From positions 124,001 to 188,000 of the forward strand of contig NZ_JACIFY010000002.1 of NCBI RefSeq assembly GCF_014197615.1: DNA of 64,000 bases, given 5' to 3'. The position numbers were made by a program, and so were the translations under genes. Source of the stretch: Rhizobium esperanzae (GTDB lineage Bacteria > Pseudomonadota > Alphaproteobacteria > Rhizobiales > Rhizobiaceae). Below the pieces are notes generated by a model that searched no databases, had not been told where the DNA came from, and was given only the letters and a program-made list of their open reading frames with translations. Position 1 is the stretch's first letter. The number at the start of each line of letters is the position of its first letter. Positions 9,032-16,786 of this stretch are shown here, piece after piece.

Positions 9032-9427
9032 CTATGGCGCTGGGCAGCGGTATTTGTAGTGAATTAGCGTCATCATCAGCTCGTCGCCGGTGGCATCTCG
9101 TATGCCGGGATTTTCCTCCAGGAATGTACACAGCGTATCCCCTATCCCTTCCACCGTGGTTCCGGCTGGAACACAGGCGTTTACGCCAACGGAATTGGCA
9201 AAATACGCCGACTTCACCATCGCTTTCGGCTCGGGAACGACGTGGTTGAAAATACGGCGGGCGACATATTCATCGCTGTTCCATTTGTCCAACCAACCGG
9301 CAACGTAGCCGACGACAAACTGCCGGGAACCGCTGCAATCGGAATAAAGGAAATCGCCGCTGGAAAATCCAGCGGGAGTTTTTGCTGAAACCGTTGCCAA
9401 CAAGGTGGCGATAAGAATGCCCGACAT
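9032..9427 (-). CDS. Secreted Rap1a/Tai immunity-like protein
   Basis: 131 residues with an N-terminal hydrophobic signal (MSGILIATLLATVSA). The mature part has FVVGYVAGWLDKWN, then VCVPAGTTVEGIGDTLCTFLE-like residues near 85-100 and four cysteines. This pattern fits the Rap1a/Tai domain, known from immunity proteins against peptidoglycan-amidase effectors of type VI secretion, but also widespread in alphaproteobacteria as orphan periplasmic proteins. No effector or T6SS gene is near, so an immunity role is not supported by context. GGGGAG lies before the ATG. Confidence 0.6.
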   Translation of the reverse strand: MSGILIATLLATVSAKTPAGFSSGDFLYSDCSGSRQFVVGYVAGWLDKWNSDEYVARRIFNHVVPEPKAMVKSAYFANSVGVNACVPAGTTVEGIGDTLCTFLEENPGIRDATGDELMMTLIHYKYRCPAP

Positions 9428-9522
9428 AACATCTCCCCAATCCCCGATGGAGCGGAGCTTTGATCGGGAAGATGTCGGAAATTAGCTTAAAACGTGTCTT
9501 CTTTTTTGCTGCAACCCAAAAC

Positions 9523-9583
9523 ATCTAGAGCATGTCGCGCAAAAGTGTGCTGCGGTTTTACGACCATGACTTGCGAAAAATCA
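9523..9583. repeat. Rhizobial intergenic repeat, GCAAAAGTGTGC..GCGGTTTT family (copy 1)
   Basis: Contains GCGCAAAAGTGTGC followed by TGCGGTTTTACG and flanking partly complementary CATGTCG and CGACCATG. The core GCAAAAGTGTGCYGCGGTTTT recurs at 22780-22820. From general knowledge this sequence family is abundant in rhizobial intergenic DNA. It occupies most of the gap between the convergent-side end of the methyltransferase gene and the Rap1a-like gene. Confidence 0.65.
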
Positions 9584-9597
9584 AACTTTTCGCGCCT

Positions 9598-10227
9598 TCA
9601 CCCTCGATCGAGCCGGCTAACCTCAAGCCCGCTGCCCACAGGCAGCAACACGCTCGATATGCCCGGCTTCGCCCGCACCGCTTCGCCGTAGCGCCTCACA
9701 TCGTCACCTCCCGGGCGCAGCATATTGTCTGCGACGATGATCGCGCCCGGATTGAGCCTGGGATAGAAGGCCTCGAGGCAAGGAACGTAGAGATCCTTCC
9801 AGAGATCCACCAGTACGAAATCGATACCCGCAGAAAGCGCGCCGATCATCTCGACAGCGTCCCCGACCTTGAATTCGATATGATCGGCGAGGCCTGCCTT
9901 GACGGCCATGTCGCGCGCATAAGCCGACTTGTAATCATGCATTTCCATGGTGATCAGCCGGCCGCCGCTGGCGCGCGCGGCTGCCGCCAGCCAGATCCCG
10001 GAATAACCGAAGGAGGTGCCGAGTTCGAGAATGGTCGGTGCCTTCAGGCTTCCGGCAAGGATATTGATGAACTGCCCCGTCTCCGGCCCGACCGCGCGCA
10101 GCCGCTGATCCTGTCCGCCGTCGCGGCCGCCGGGAGGCAGCTTGCGCGGGCTGTTGCGCTCCGTCGCGATCATCGTGTGATAGGTGTCGAGCACGTCCTG
10201 GATTCTGCCGTCCACTATCTTCTCCAT
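9598..10227 (-). CDS. Class I SAM-dependent O-methyltransferase
   Basis: 209 residues from the chosen ATG (MEKIVDGRIQDVL). The SAM site is ILELGTSFGYSGIWLA, followed by ITMEMHDYKSAYA (acidic ribose-binding residue), VGDAVEMIGAL and DFVLVDLWKDLY with the metal-binding-type Asp, then GAIIVADNML. This is the layout of the catechol-O-methyltransferase-like family 3. The substrate is unknown. A longer frame begins with TTG at 10308; the shorter start was preferred because it begins the conserved region, but the choice is uncertain. Confidence 0.8.
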   Translation of the reverse strand: MEKIVDGRIQDVLDTYHTMIATERNSPRKLPPGGRDGGQDQRLRAVGPETGQFINILAGSLKAPTILELGTSFGYSGIWLAAAARASGGRLITMEMHDYKSAYARDMAVKAGLADHIEFKVGDAVEMIGALSAGIDFVLVDLWKDLYVPCLEAFYPRLNPGAIIVADNMLRPGGDDVRRYGEAVRAKPGISSVLLPVGSGLEVSRLDRG

Positions 10228-10495
10228 GGCCCGCCTGCGCGAAATTCTGCCGTCGATCGGCCGATCATTGCCCGATCGAAACAGCACCGAAAAGTTAAAC
10301 TTTGGCAATCATCGCCATTGCCGGCTCCCCTTCGGTTGCGCATGCCGCCATCCTCGGCTACATCAAACCGCAATGGCCGGGTCACCCGGCCACGTAAGCG
10401 TTAACGTCACTCAACGCGTATGATCGAACGGCTTTGCGGCTTCGATCTGCGCGACTGTGTCCTGCGGATCGAGCTTCCAAGCCCCGGAAGGACAC

Positions 10496-11269
10496 ATGGA
10501 TAACAATCAACTCAAAGAACTCGCTTCAACGGCCCCCGGCATCGAACGGGTTCGCCACGACACCCGGCGGCGCATACTGACGGTCGAGAGCGTCGTCGAT
10601 ATCACCCCCGGCATGCGCCGCATTATATTTCGCAGCGACGAGCTTGCCGATTTCATCAGCCTGGCGCCCGACGACCACATCAAGATCTTCGCTCCCGCAG
10701 CCGATGGCAGCGAAGAACGCCGTGACTACACCCCTCGCCGCTATGACAATACCGAGCGCAGATTGACCATCGACTTCGCCCTGCACGAGGCAGGCCCGGT
10801 GACGCGATGGGCGATCGAGGCGCGCCCCGGCGACAAGCTCGAAATCGGCGGGCCAAGAGGCTCCGCCGTGGTGTCGGCGAGCGTCAAACGCTGGCTGCTG
10901 ATCGGCGATGAAACGGCGCTGCCGGCGATCGGCCGCCGGATCGAGGAAAGCCAGACGGGGACCGTCATCACCGCCCTTGCCGCCGTCACCGGCCCGCTGG
11001 AAGAACAGACCTTCGAAACCCGAGCCGAACTCGATCTCCGCTGGGCGCACCGGCCACTTTCCGAGGCAATCGGGGCCGCAGCGCTGCTCGAGCTCCTGCA
11101 CAAGGTCGATATAGAACCGCAGACTTTCATCTGGATCGCGGCGGAAGCCTCGGTAACGCGCGATATCCGCGCCTATCTGCTGACCGAACGAGGTTATCCG
11201 CTGAGCTGGATGAAGGCATCAGGTTACTGGGTTTTCGGCAAGGCCGACGCGACGGAGAAGTTCGGTTAG
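10496..11269 (+). CDS. Siderophore-interacting protein (NADPH-dependent ferric-chelate reductase, ViuB-like)
   Basis: 257 residues. The FAD-binding signature is RDYTPRRYD (about residue 80), then DFALHEAGPVTRWA and PGDKLEIGGPRGS. The NAD(P)H-binding half has WLLIGDETALPAIGRRIE, and the C-terminus has the family GYWVFGK block. These cytoplasmic flavoenzymes release iron by reducing imported ferric siderophores. No siderophore transport genes are adjacent. The ATG is preceded by GGAAGG; an in-frame upstream start at 10457 is less likely. A function as a general flavin reductase cannot be excluded. Confidence 0.87.
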   Translation: MDNNQLKELASTAPGIERVRHDTRRRILTVESVVDITPGMRRIIFRSDELADFISLAPDDHIKIFAPAADGSEERRDYTPRRYDNTERRLTIDFALHEAGPVTRWAIEARPGDKLEIGGPRGSAVVSASVKRWLLIGDETALPAIGRRIEESQTGTVITALAAVTGPLEEQTFETRAELDLRWAHRPLSEAIGAAALLELLHKVDIEPQTFIWIAAEASVTRDIRAYLLTERGYPLSWMKASGYWVFGKADATEKFG

Positions 11270-11341
11270 ACGGCTGGAGCGCCACTGGCCGCCGCCCCGA
11301 AACCGGGCGACGGTCGGTTCTTCCGAAACGGCATCAACAAT

Positions 11342-11369
11342 ATTGCGATTTAATCGGATACGATATATG
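11342..11369. promoter_or_regulatory. Candidate OhrR operator upstream of ohrR
   Basis: Contains GATTTAATCGGATACGATATAT, about 37 bp before the ohrR start. The core is AATCG-N4-CGATA, nearly a perfect inverted repeat. The same core occurs twice before ohr (13967-13990 and 14022-14049), including a perfect AATCG-N4-CGATT. A shared box upstream of ohrR and its expected target fits OhrR autoregulation, but binding is inferred. Confidence 0.6.
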
Positions 11370-11405
11370 TAATTCCTGTTCAATCACCTCGAACAGGATT
11401 GCCCT

Positions 11406-11912
11406 ATGCCCACGTCCAAGACCGCAAAACAAACCGACGCGGCTGCACCTGTCTCGCCGCAGGCAGGCACTGGCAACAGGAAGCTCTCGAACTTCCTGTG
11501 CTTTGCAGTCTATTCGGCCAACCTCGCCTTCGGCCGCGCCTATAAGCCGATCCTGGATGAGCTCGGCCTGACTTACACGCAATATATCACTCTGGTCGCC
11601 CTCTCCGAGGAAGACGACCAGACGGTCAGTATGCTGGGGGAAAAACTGTTCCTCGAATCCAACACGCTGACCCCCATCCTCAAGAAGCTGGAGTCGGTCG
11701 GCTATCTCACGCGCCATCGCGATCCCGCCGATGAACGGCAGGTCCGCGTGAGCCTGACACCGGCCGGGCGCAATCTTCTCCTCGACGTCGACCCCAGCGG
11801 TACACTGGTTGCCGCCACCGGCCTTGGTGACGATTTCCCCGTCGTGCAGAAATCGGTGACACGGCTGCGCGACAACCTGTTGCAGGCGCAAGCCGAACCG
11901 GGAAAATCATGA
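11406..11912 (+). CDS. ohrR: MarR-family organic-peroxide sensor OhrR
   Basis: 168 residues. The sensing Cys is visible in LSNFLCFAVYSANLAF (Cys32), as expected for OhrR, followed by RAYKPILDELGLTYTQY and the winged helix with EKLFLESNTLTPILKKLE and the wing RDPADERQVRVSLT. OhrR represses ohr until the Cys is oxidised by organic hydroperoxides. The C-terminal third is slightly longer and rich in Gly/Val. The box at 11342 suggests autoregulation. Unlike the usual arrangement, ohr is not adjacent: a Nudix and a DUF3095 gene lie between. Confidence 0.9.
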   Translation: MPTSKTAKQTDAAAPVSPQAGTGNRKLSNFLCFAVYSANLAFGRAYKPILDELGLTYTQYITLVALSEEDDQTVSMLGEKLFLESNTLTPILKKLESVGYLTRHRDPADERQVRVSLTPAGRNLLLDVDPSGTLVAATGLGDDFPVVQKSVTRLRDNLLQAQAEPGKS

Positions 11913-11921
11913 TCGCGGCAC

Positions 11922-12350
11922 ATGTCGGCACTTGGTGACATGGCCGAGATCGCAATCGGCGCCTTGATCGGGAATGGCGGCGTTCTTCTCGCCAGGCGAA
12001 ATTCTGAGCGCAGGACGCATCCGGATCGGTGGAGCCTGCCGGGCGGCCATGTTGAGAGCGGCGAAGACGCCGAGACGGCGATGCGCCGGGAGTTGCAGGA
12101 AGAAATCGCCGTGACGCCGCAGCGCTGGCGGTTTGCCGGAAAATTCATTTCAGAAAGCCCGCCCGGGGCATCCGCCATCTTTCATGTCTATCACGTCGAC
12201 CGATGGCACGGTGTTCCCAAGCTCGTCGATGACGAGCACACCGCGCTGAGATGGTTTACCGCTGCGGAGATAGAATGCGAGACCGAGCTGGCGCCGTCTC
12301 AGCTCGTTGAAATGCTCTTAAGCCTGCTGAGGTCGGAAACGAGCCAATAG
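11922..12350 (+). CDS. Nudix hydrolase
   Basis: 142 residues. The Nudix box is complete: GGHVESGEDAETAMRRELQEE, matching GX5EX7REUXEEXGU, around residue 42. The fold surroundings (GVLLARRNSERRTHPDRWSLPG) resemble MutT/NUDT15-like enzymes acting on nucleotides. It could sanitise oxidised dNTPs, which would fit its place 9 bp after ohrR, but the substrate is inferred. A second start at 11940 is possible; neither has a strong ribosome-binding site, so translation may be coupled to ohrR. Confidence 0.85.
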   Translation: MSALGDMAEIAIGALIGNGGVLLARRNSERRTHPDRWSLPGGHVESGEDAETAMRRELQEEIAVTPQRWRFAGKFISESPPGASAIFHVYHVDRWHGVPKLVDDEHTALRWFTAAEIECETELAPSQLVEMLLSLLRSETSQ

Positions 12351-12382
12351 TAGGCTCGGCTGAGACGACACGTCACCCCAGC

Positions 12383-13429
12383 CTACAATGCCAACGGCCG
12401 GGCCACCCCCGCAAGCGCGCCCTCCTCCATCATCGCGGCCGCCCTGGCATAACCGCCGCCCATTCCGTCGAGGAAATGCAGATGCGAATCCGGCCGGCCT
12501 GACGGCACGAGGCAGGTCATCAGCGCATGCGATTGCCGGTGCAGACCGAAATCGATCTCACCGCGCGCCCGCGCCGCAACGAGGATGGCTTCGACGCTGT
12601 CGATCTCATCCGCTGTGCCGTCCAGCGTCAGGCGCAGGCCGTCATCGAATTTGCGGAAATCCGAATGGGAGGCGACCTCCAGCCAGCGTTGCGCATCGAC
12701 CTGCTTCGCATTGCCCCTCGCTATGCCAGGGCCTCCGGAAAGCGGATGGGACCGGCGCGGCGCGGCATCGAAGACGGCAAGCACGCGCTTCGCCAGCGCG
12801 GCAAAAACCTCCGAATGCGTGTTGTCGCGCGGCTCGACCAACAACGACAGAATCTCGCCGCGTTGGCTCGGGAACGGCGCCCAGTCGCAGCTCAAGCCCG
12901 TCAGGTCGGGCCTCATCGCGTATCGGCCGGGCTTGACCAGAAAGCGGCCGTTCTTGATCTGCTGCTCCGCCCATTTGAGCCCGCCGCCGGCAAACATCGC
13001 ATAGGTGGCGCGCTCGGAAGCGGCATAGCGCGCGATCCTGACATCGCGCCCGTTCTTGCGGATTTCGCCGACGGTAACGAGCCCGACGCGCAGGTCGAGA
13101 TGAAGATCGGATTTGGCGAAGCCCGCAACATCCCGCAAGGCCGATGTCGCGGCCATGATGCCGCTCGCCGGCAAGGCGAAGGCCGCTCCGTCTCCACGAA
13201 ACACGAAGGGAAAATCGAACGAACCCCAAGCATTGCCGAGCGCGGCGATGATCGATGCGCCGGCATAGTTGACGTCCTCATAGCGCCCCGATCGGATCGC
13301 CGCGGTCGAGCTGACAACGTCGGTGATGCCGATCAGCCAATCGTCAGGCAACGGCTCATAGACATCGGGATCGAGCATAAGCGAAAACTCGTCATAGGCC
13401 CGGCGCGGCTCGGCTTGGCTGTTGATCAC
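12383..13429 (-). CDS. DUF3095 family protein
   Basis: 348 residues from a GTG start with AGGAG about eight bases upstream. Typical family blocks are DDWLIGITDVVSSTAAI near residue 30, FVFRGDGAAFALP near 75, ARYAASERATYAMFAGGG near 135 and LTGLSCDWAPFPSQRGEIL near 175. The ITDVVSS and RGDGA motifs are spaced like the metal-binding aspartates of nucleotide cyclase/GGDEF folds, so a cyclase-like fold is plausible (inference). It lies between ohrR-nudix and ohr, convergent with nudix. Confidence 0.85.
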   Translation of the reverse strand: MINSQAEPRRAYDEFSLMLDPDVYEPLPDDWLIGITDVVSSTAAIRSGRYEDVNYAGASIIAALGNAWGSFDFPFVFRGDGAAFALPASGIMAATSALRDVAGFAKSDLHLDLRVGLVTVGEIRKNGRDVRIARYAASERATYAMFAGGGLKWAEQQIKNGRFLVKPGRYAMRPDLTGLSCDWAPFPSQRGEILSLLVEPRDNTHSEVFAALAKRVLAVFDAAPRRSHPLSGGPGIARGNAKQVDAQRWLEVASHSDFRKFDDGLRLTLDGTADEIDSVEAILVAARARGEIDFGLHRQSHALMTCLVPSGRPDSHLHFLDGMGGGYARAAAMMEEGALAGVARPLAL

Positions 13430-13536
13430 GGCACGTTCTCCTGATCGGCTGGTTTGACTGCTGGCTCAGAAACGGGTCTGCCGCCGATCGGCAGACCCCC
13501 GCTTGAAGATGACGGCACGAGGCCGGCCCTTCCCGT

Positions 13537-13932
13537 TCAGACAAGCCTGGTTTCGACGTCGATATTGCCATGGACGGCCTTGGAATAAGGGCAGATGCTA
13601 TGGGCCGCCTCGATCAGTTCCTCTGCGATCTCGCGATCGATGCCTGCAAGGCTGACATTGAGCCGTGCGCGCAGGAAGTATGAGCCGTTATCGCCGTTGA
13701 GCGTAATCTCGGCATCGACCTCGGGACCGGCTGGCAACGTGATCTTCCGCTGCGCGGCGGCGAGCTCGATGGCGCCGATATAGCAGGCCGACCAGGCCGC
13801 GCCGAACAGGTTTTCGGCCGCCGGATGCGGCTGCGGCAGCTTGATGTCGAGCGTGCCGTCGCTGCTGCGTGCAGAGCCGTTGCGGCCGCCTGTGATGTGG
13901 GTCTTGCCGGTGAAAAGAAGCTTCTCGGTCAT
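13537..13932 (-). CDS. ohr: Organic hydroperoxide resistance protein, Ohr (OsmC family)
   Basis: 131 residues. The catalytic Arg is in ITGGRNGSARS (Arg17), the peroxidatic Cys in AAWSACYIGA (Cys50) and the resolving Cys in AHSICPYSKA (Cys114), all as in Ohr rather than OsmC. The enzyme reduces organic and fatty-acid hydroperoxides using lipoylated proteins. The ATG at 13932 has AAAGGAT upstream; an in-frame start at 13968 would overlap the operator box. Two boxes like that of ohrR lie upstream, supporting control by OhrR at 11406. Confidence 0.93.
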   Translation of the reverse strand: MTEKLLFTGKTHITGGRNGSARSSDGTLDIKLPQPHPAAENLFGAAWSACYIGAIELAAAQRKITLPAGPEVDAEITLNGDNGSYFLRARLNVSLAGIDREIAEELIEAAHSICPYSKAVHGNIDVETRLV

Positions 13933-13966
13933 CGTGATATCCTTTCGCTGGGTTTTTAACGTATCC

Positions 13967-13990
13967 AATTAAATCGGATGCGCTTTAATA
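13967..13990. promoter_or_regulatory. Candidate OhrR box, proximal, upstream of ohr
   Basis: AATTAAATCGGATGCGCTTTAATA, 35 bp before the ohr start. It shares AAATCGGATGCG with the distal box and AATCGGAT with the ohrR box. The right arm (CGCTT) is imperfect. Confidence 0.55.
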
Positions 13991-14021
13991 TGCCTCACCA
14001 AAACGGATGTCAACAACATTC

Positions 14022-14049
14022 CGATTTAATCGGATGCGATTTATATTCG
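14022..14049. promoter_or_regulatory. Candidate OhrR box, distal, upstream of ohr
   Basis: Contains GATTTAATCGGATGCGATTTAT with the perfect core AATCG-GATG-CGATT. It lies about 55 bp from the proximal box centre to centre, roughly five helical turns, which would allow cooperative binding. Confidence 0.6.
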
Positions 14050-14113
14050 CGACCGAGCAGCGTGTGTGGGAGCGGCCTTATTTCTCAGCATGAAGACGGA
14101 CTGATCTGAAGCG

Positions 14114-14737
14114 TTACGACCGCGGCCGGCCATCGTCGAACAGCATGGCAAGCCACTGATAGTATCGCGGCTGCTTCTCTCTGAGCTGGCTGCGCGTATA
14201 AGGCGGCCGTTCGATATCGCCATAGAGATAGACGCTGGCCGTGACCGCGAAGAATTCCCGATCATTGCTCATCATGTAGGAATCATCAGGCCAGAGCCCG
14301 CGGCCGTTGTTGAAGAATTGCCTGATGTCGCTATTGCCGAAACCGCCGGGCACCATCCGGTCGTTATAGGCATGCAGAAGCTCGTGCAGGATGATCGGCT
14401 TGTCGGGATCGAGGCTCCTGAGGCGCAGGTCAATGCCGGTCTTGCTGCTGTAATGGCCGGGGCCGAAACCTGCGGCGGCAGGGTTGGCCCAGATCGGAAT
14501 AGTCCGCATGAAGGTGAGGACGTCAGGCTTCAGATTGACACGCTCGACGATGTCGAGTTGCCGCTTGACGGCTGCAACCATCTCCTTGTCCGGTTCGGCG
14601 CCCCTGGCATTGGTGAGATCGACCTGCCATCCGTGATAGGCGAAAACGAGTGGATCGGCCGCCGCCGCTCCCGTTGCCGCCAGCATGATGGCGATCGCGA
14701 CCCAAAGCGGCGCCATCATTTTCGAGATCGGTTGCAT
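14114..14737 (-). CDS. Secreted zinc-metallopeptidase-like protein (HExxH)
   Basis: 207 residues. A signal peptide (residues 1-26, ending AAAA) precedes a domain with the zinc motif ILHELLHAYND and a downstream Glu in NDREFFAVTASVYLYG that could be the third ligand. The order and spacing resemble the anthrax-lethal-factor-like (ATLF) zincin family and other putative periplasmic gluzincins. The substrate is unknown. The ATG at 14737 has GGGAGGGG upstream, better than the frame start at 14791. It is 64 bp beyond the distal ohr box and in the same direction. Confidence 0.72.
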   Translation of the reverse strand: MQPISKMMAPLWVAIAIMLAATGAAAADPLVFAYHGWQVDLTNARGAEPDKEMVAAVKRQLDIVERVNLKPDVLTFMRTIPIWANPAAAGFGPGHYSSKTGIDLRLRSLDPDKPIILHELLHAYNDRMVPGGFGNSDIRQFFNNGRGLWPDDSYMMSNDREFFAVTASVYLYGDIERPPYTRSQLREKQPRYYQWLAMLFDDGRPRS

Positions 14738-14860
14738 GTCCCCTCCCGCATGTCGCGCACGGACTGTCGCACAGGCAAAGGGAGGGTACAATCGCGTCAG
14801 TGAAGTCCTGATGTCGCGTCCGCGATATCGGAAAAAAGGCCTGGTTCCGCCGGATCGCGC

Positions 14861-15208
14861 TCAGACCTTTTCCTTCTTCTTGATCTTTTCCTTCGGCTCC
14901 ACCGGCGCATCGGGCGTCGGGGCCAGAAGCTTGCGCAGCGATGCGATCTTGTCCTTCACCAGCGGCCGGAAGCGCGTCGCGCGATAGGGCATGTCGGCCG
15001 CACCGTAACCTTCCGGCCCGTCATCATTGCCGCGATGGATCTCCGCAAGCTTTACCCCGATGAAGGTGCCGTCGACATAGTGGGTATATTCGCCGACCCA
15101 GCGGATCGTATAGATCTCGCCCTTGCGGATGAGCTGGTCGATGCTGACATGCTTGAAGGTATCGTTGATGCAGACGACCTTCTGGCCGACATGGAAATCA
15201 TAGCTCAT
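14861..15208 (-). CDS. Conserved small cytoplasmic protein of unknown function
   Basis: 115 residues. A compact N-terminal part (VGQKVVCINDTF, RKGEIYTIRWVGEY, FIGVKLAEIHR) looks like an SH3/KOW-type beta barrel. The C-terminus is a charged tail ending EKIKKKEKV. No function recognised. The frame is well formed and it is 101 bp downstream of the extensin-like gene on the same strand. Confidence 0.65.
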   Translation of the reverse strand: MSYDFHVGQKVVCINDTFKHVSIDQLIRKGEIYTIRWVGEYTHYVDGTFIGVKLAEIHRGNDDGPEGYGAADMPYRATRFRPLVKDKIASLRKLLAPTPDAPVEPKEKIKKKEKV

Positions 15209-15309
15209 GGATCAAACTCTCGAAGGCAACCGCCTGAACGATCTATAGCGCGCCAGACGGCAGGGATGAACCTTTTTCTGCCGCGCCCTACGGTTCAAGA
15301 CGATATGGA

Positions 15310-16641
15310 TCAGTCGCAATAGACCTTGCCGCTCTTGCGGGAACGCAGGTCGAAGTGGAAGTGGTTCCAGTGTTCCGGGTTGCTGCCAGGGCCGAGCACG
15401 GTGTTGAAATAACGGCAGCTGTCGGTGCGCACCGCCTTCAGGAGCCGGCCTTCACGCAGCGAGAACAGGCCCTTCTTGCGCACGTCGATCTCATGGCCGT
15501 TCTTCAGCACGAACTTGCCGACGTCGATCGCATTGCCGCGGGCATGTTCCGACATCGGATTGTATTTCTGCCGGCTGTTGTTCATGCGCCGGCAGGAATA
15601 GCCGCCGAGCGGCTGGATCGTCCTGATGCCGCTCCAGTAACGATAACGGGCGGACGGTGCTAGCTCGTTCTTCACCCATTTGGCGAAGGCGAGCGTCACC
15701 TGGCAGTTCAGCGTCACGGCCGGCTGCACGCCGATATTGCCGGAAAGCCCCTTCAGCGACACCGGATAGGGCACCTGGCAGGCCGGACCTTGCGAGATCG
15801 GCGGCTTGTCGTCGAAGAGCACACCCATGCGCTTCAGTTCACGCCGGCAGGCAAGCTCGGAGGCCGGCATGACGCTGGGGTCGACGGGGGCTGCCGGTTC
15901 ACTCATCATCGGATTGTTCGGCCGCAGCATCGCGACCTCTTCGCTTTCATCCTCTTCGGGAACGCGGGTGGGCGCCACCACCGGGCTGCCGTCGCTCCAG
16001 GCGGGCGCCCGGCTCATCTGCGCTTGTGCCGCCGGCTGCGGCATCGCTCGCGGTACGGGCTGACGCACGGGTTGGTTCAGTTGCATCGGGGTGTCGGTGC
16101 CGATACCGTCGACGACGGGTTCGGTGGCGTTGCCCTCGGCGATCTGCTGCTGTTGCTCCTGCGCCAATCCGACGACCGGCTCGGCTCCAAGCTCGTCATC
16201 CATGTTGACGCCGCCGGACGGGATCGCAAGGTTCTTCGTGCCGCCCCAGTTGCCGCTCGGCTGGCCTGCCGCCAATGCTTCGTCGCTGTCGATCATCGGC
16301 AGCTTGCGCGTACCACCTGCGCCCGCCGCGGGTGCCAAATGACCGGTGCCGGCAAGATTCGGCGTATCGAGATAATCGACGGAACCTTGATTATTGCCGA
16401 CAGGCGCATTGGAAACGGGATAGGCGGCCTGGCTTTCCGCCGGCGCAAGGCGCTCCGCACGCGCCATCCCGACGGAAGGCGCCATGCGCGCAGCCCCCCG
16501 TCCCGGCGAGATCGAGCTCACCCTGGTACCGTTGTCGACATTCGCCGGCGGCACCAGCCCGTCGCTGATCGAACAGGTCGTCAGCGCCGCCGAGAGCAGC
16601 ACAGGCAGGAGGACTCGCCGAGGAAAGGAAACAAACGCCAT
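15310..16641 (-). CDS. Extensin-family cell-wall protein with LAS-peptidase-like C-terminus
   Basis: 443 residues. An N-terminal export signal ends near ALTTCSIS, possibly a lipoprotein site. Residues about 40-240 are low-complexity, rich in Pro, Ala, Gln and Gly. The extensin-like C-terminal domain (about 255-443) starts ELACRRELKRMGV and contains SEHARGNAIDVGKF and HWNHFHFDL. These two blocks match the SxHxxGxAxD and HxH zinc motifs of LAS (D,D-peptidase/MepA-like) enzymes. It is probably a periplasmic peptidoglycan-binding or cleaving protein. A second gene with the same motif logic is at 56291-57103. Confidence 0.82.
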   Translation of the reverse strand: MAFVSFPRRVLLPVLLSAALTTCSISDGLVPPANVDNGTRVSSISPGRGAARMAPSVGMARAERLAPAESQAAYPVSNAPVGNNQGSVDYLDTPNLAGTGHLAPAAGAGGTRKLPMIDSDEALAAGQPSGNWGGTKNLAIPSGGVNMDDELGAEPVVGLAQEQQQQIAEGNATEPVVDGIGTDTPMQLNQPVRQPVPRAMPQPAAQAQMSRAPAWSDGSPVVAPTRVPEEDESEEVAMLRPNNPMMSEPAAPVDPSVMPASELACRRELKRMGVLFDDKPPISQGPACQVPYPVSLKGLSGNIGVQPAVTLNCQVTLAFAKWVKNELAPSARYRYWSGIRTIQPLGGYSCRRMNNSRQKYNPMSEHARGNAIDVGKFVLKNGHEIDVRKKGLFSLREGRLLKAVRTDSCRYFNTVLGPGSNPEHWNHFHFDLRSRKSGKVYCD

Positions 16642-16746
16642 ACTCTTACCGCTTCCACAGGCCGGCAGTGACCAGAAAAACTCGGTCCAATTTTAATTAA
16701 AAACGGTGAACGAAAACTTACCCGCACAATCTGAACGCGACAGAAT

Positions 16747-16771
16747 CGAAAAGGCCGGTCGCCCGGCCTTT
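16747..16771 (-). terminator. Intrinsic terminator of the chemoreceptor gene
   Basis: On the minus strand: AAAGGCCGG, short loop GCGA, CCGGCCTTT, then TCG. Nine-pair stem starting 16 bases after the chemoreceptor stop. The T-run merges with the stem. The stem is symmetric, so it could also work on the plus strand. Confidence 0.75.
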
Positions 16772-16786
16772 GATCTGTCGTTTAAC

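Noticed and set aside
9032..9427. Type VI secretion immunity locus
   Set aside because: Only a Rap1a/Tai-like protein is present, with no effector, VgrG, PAAR or Tss genes.
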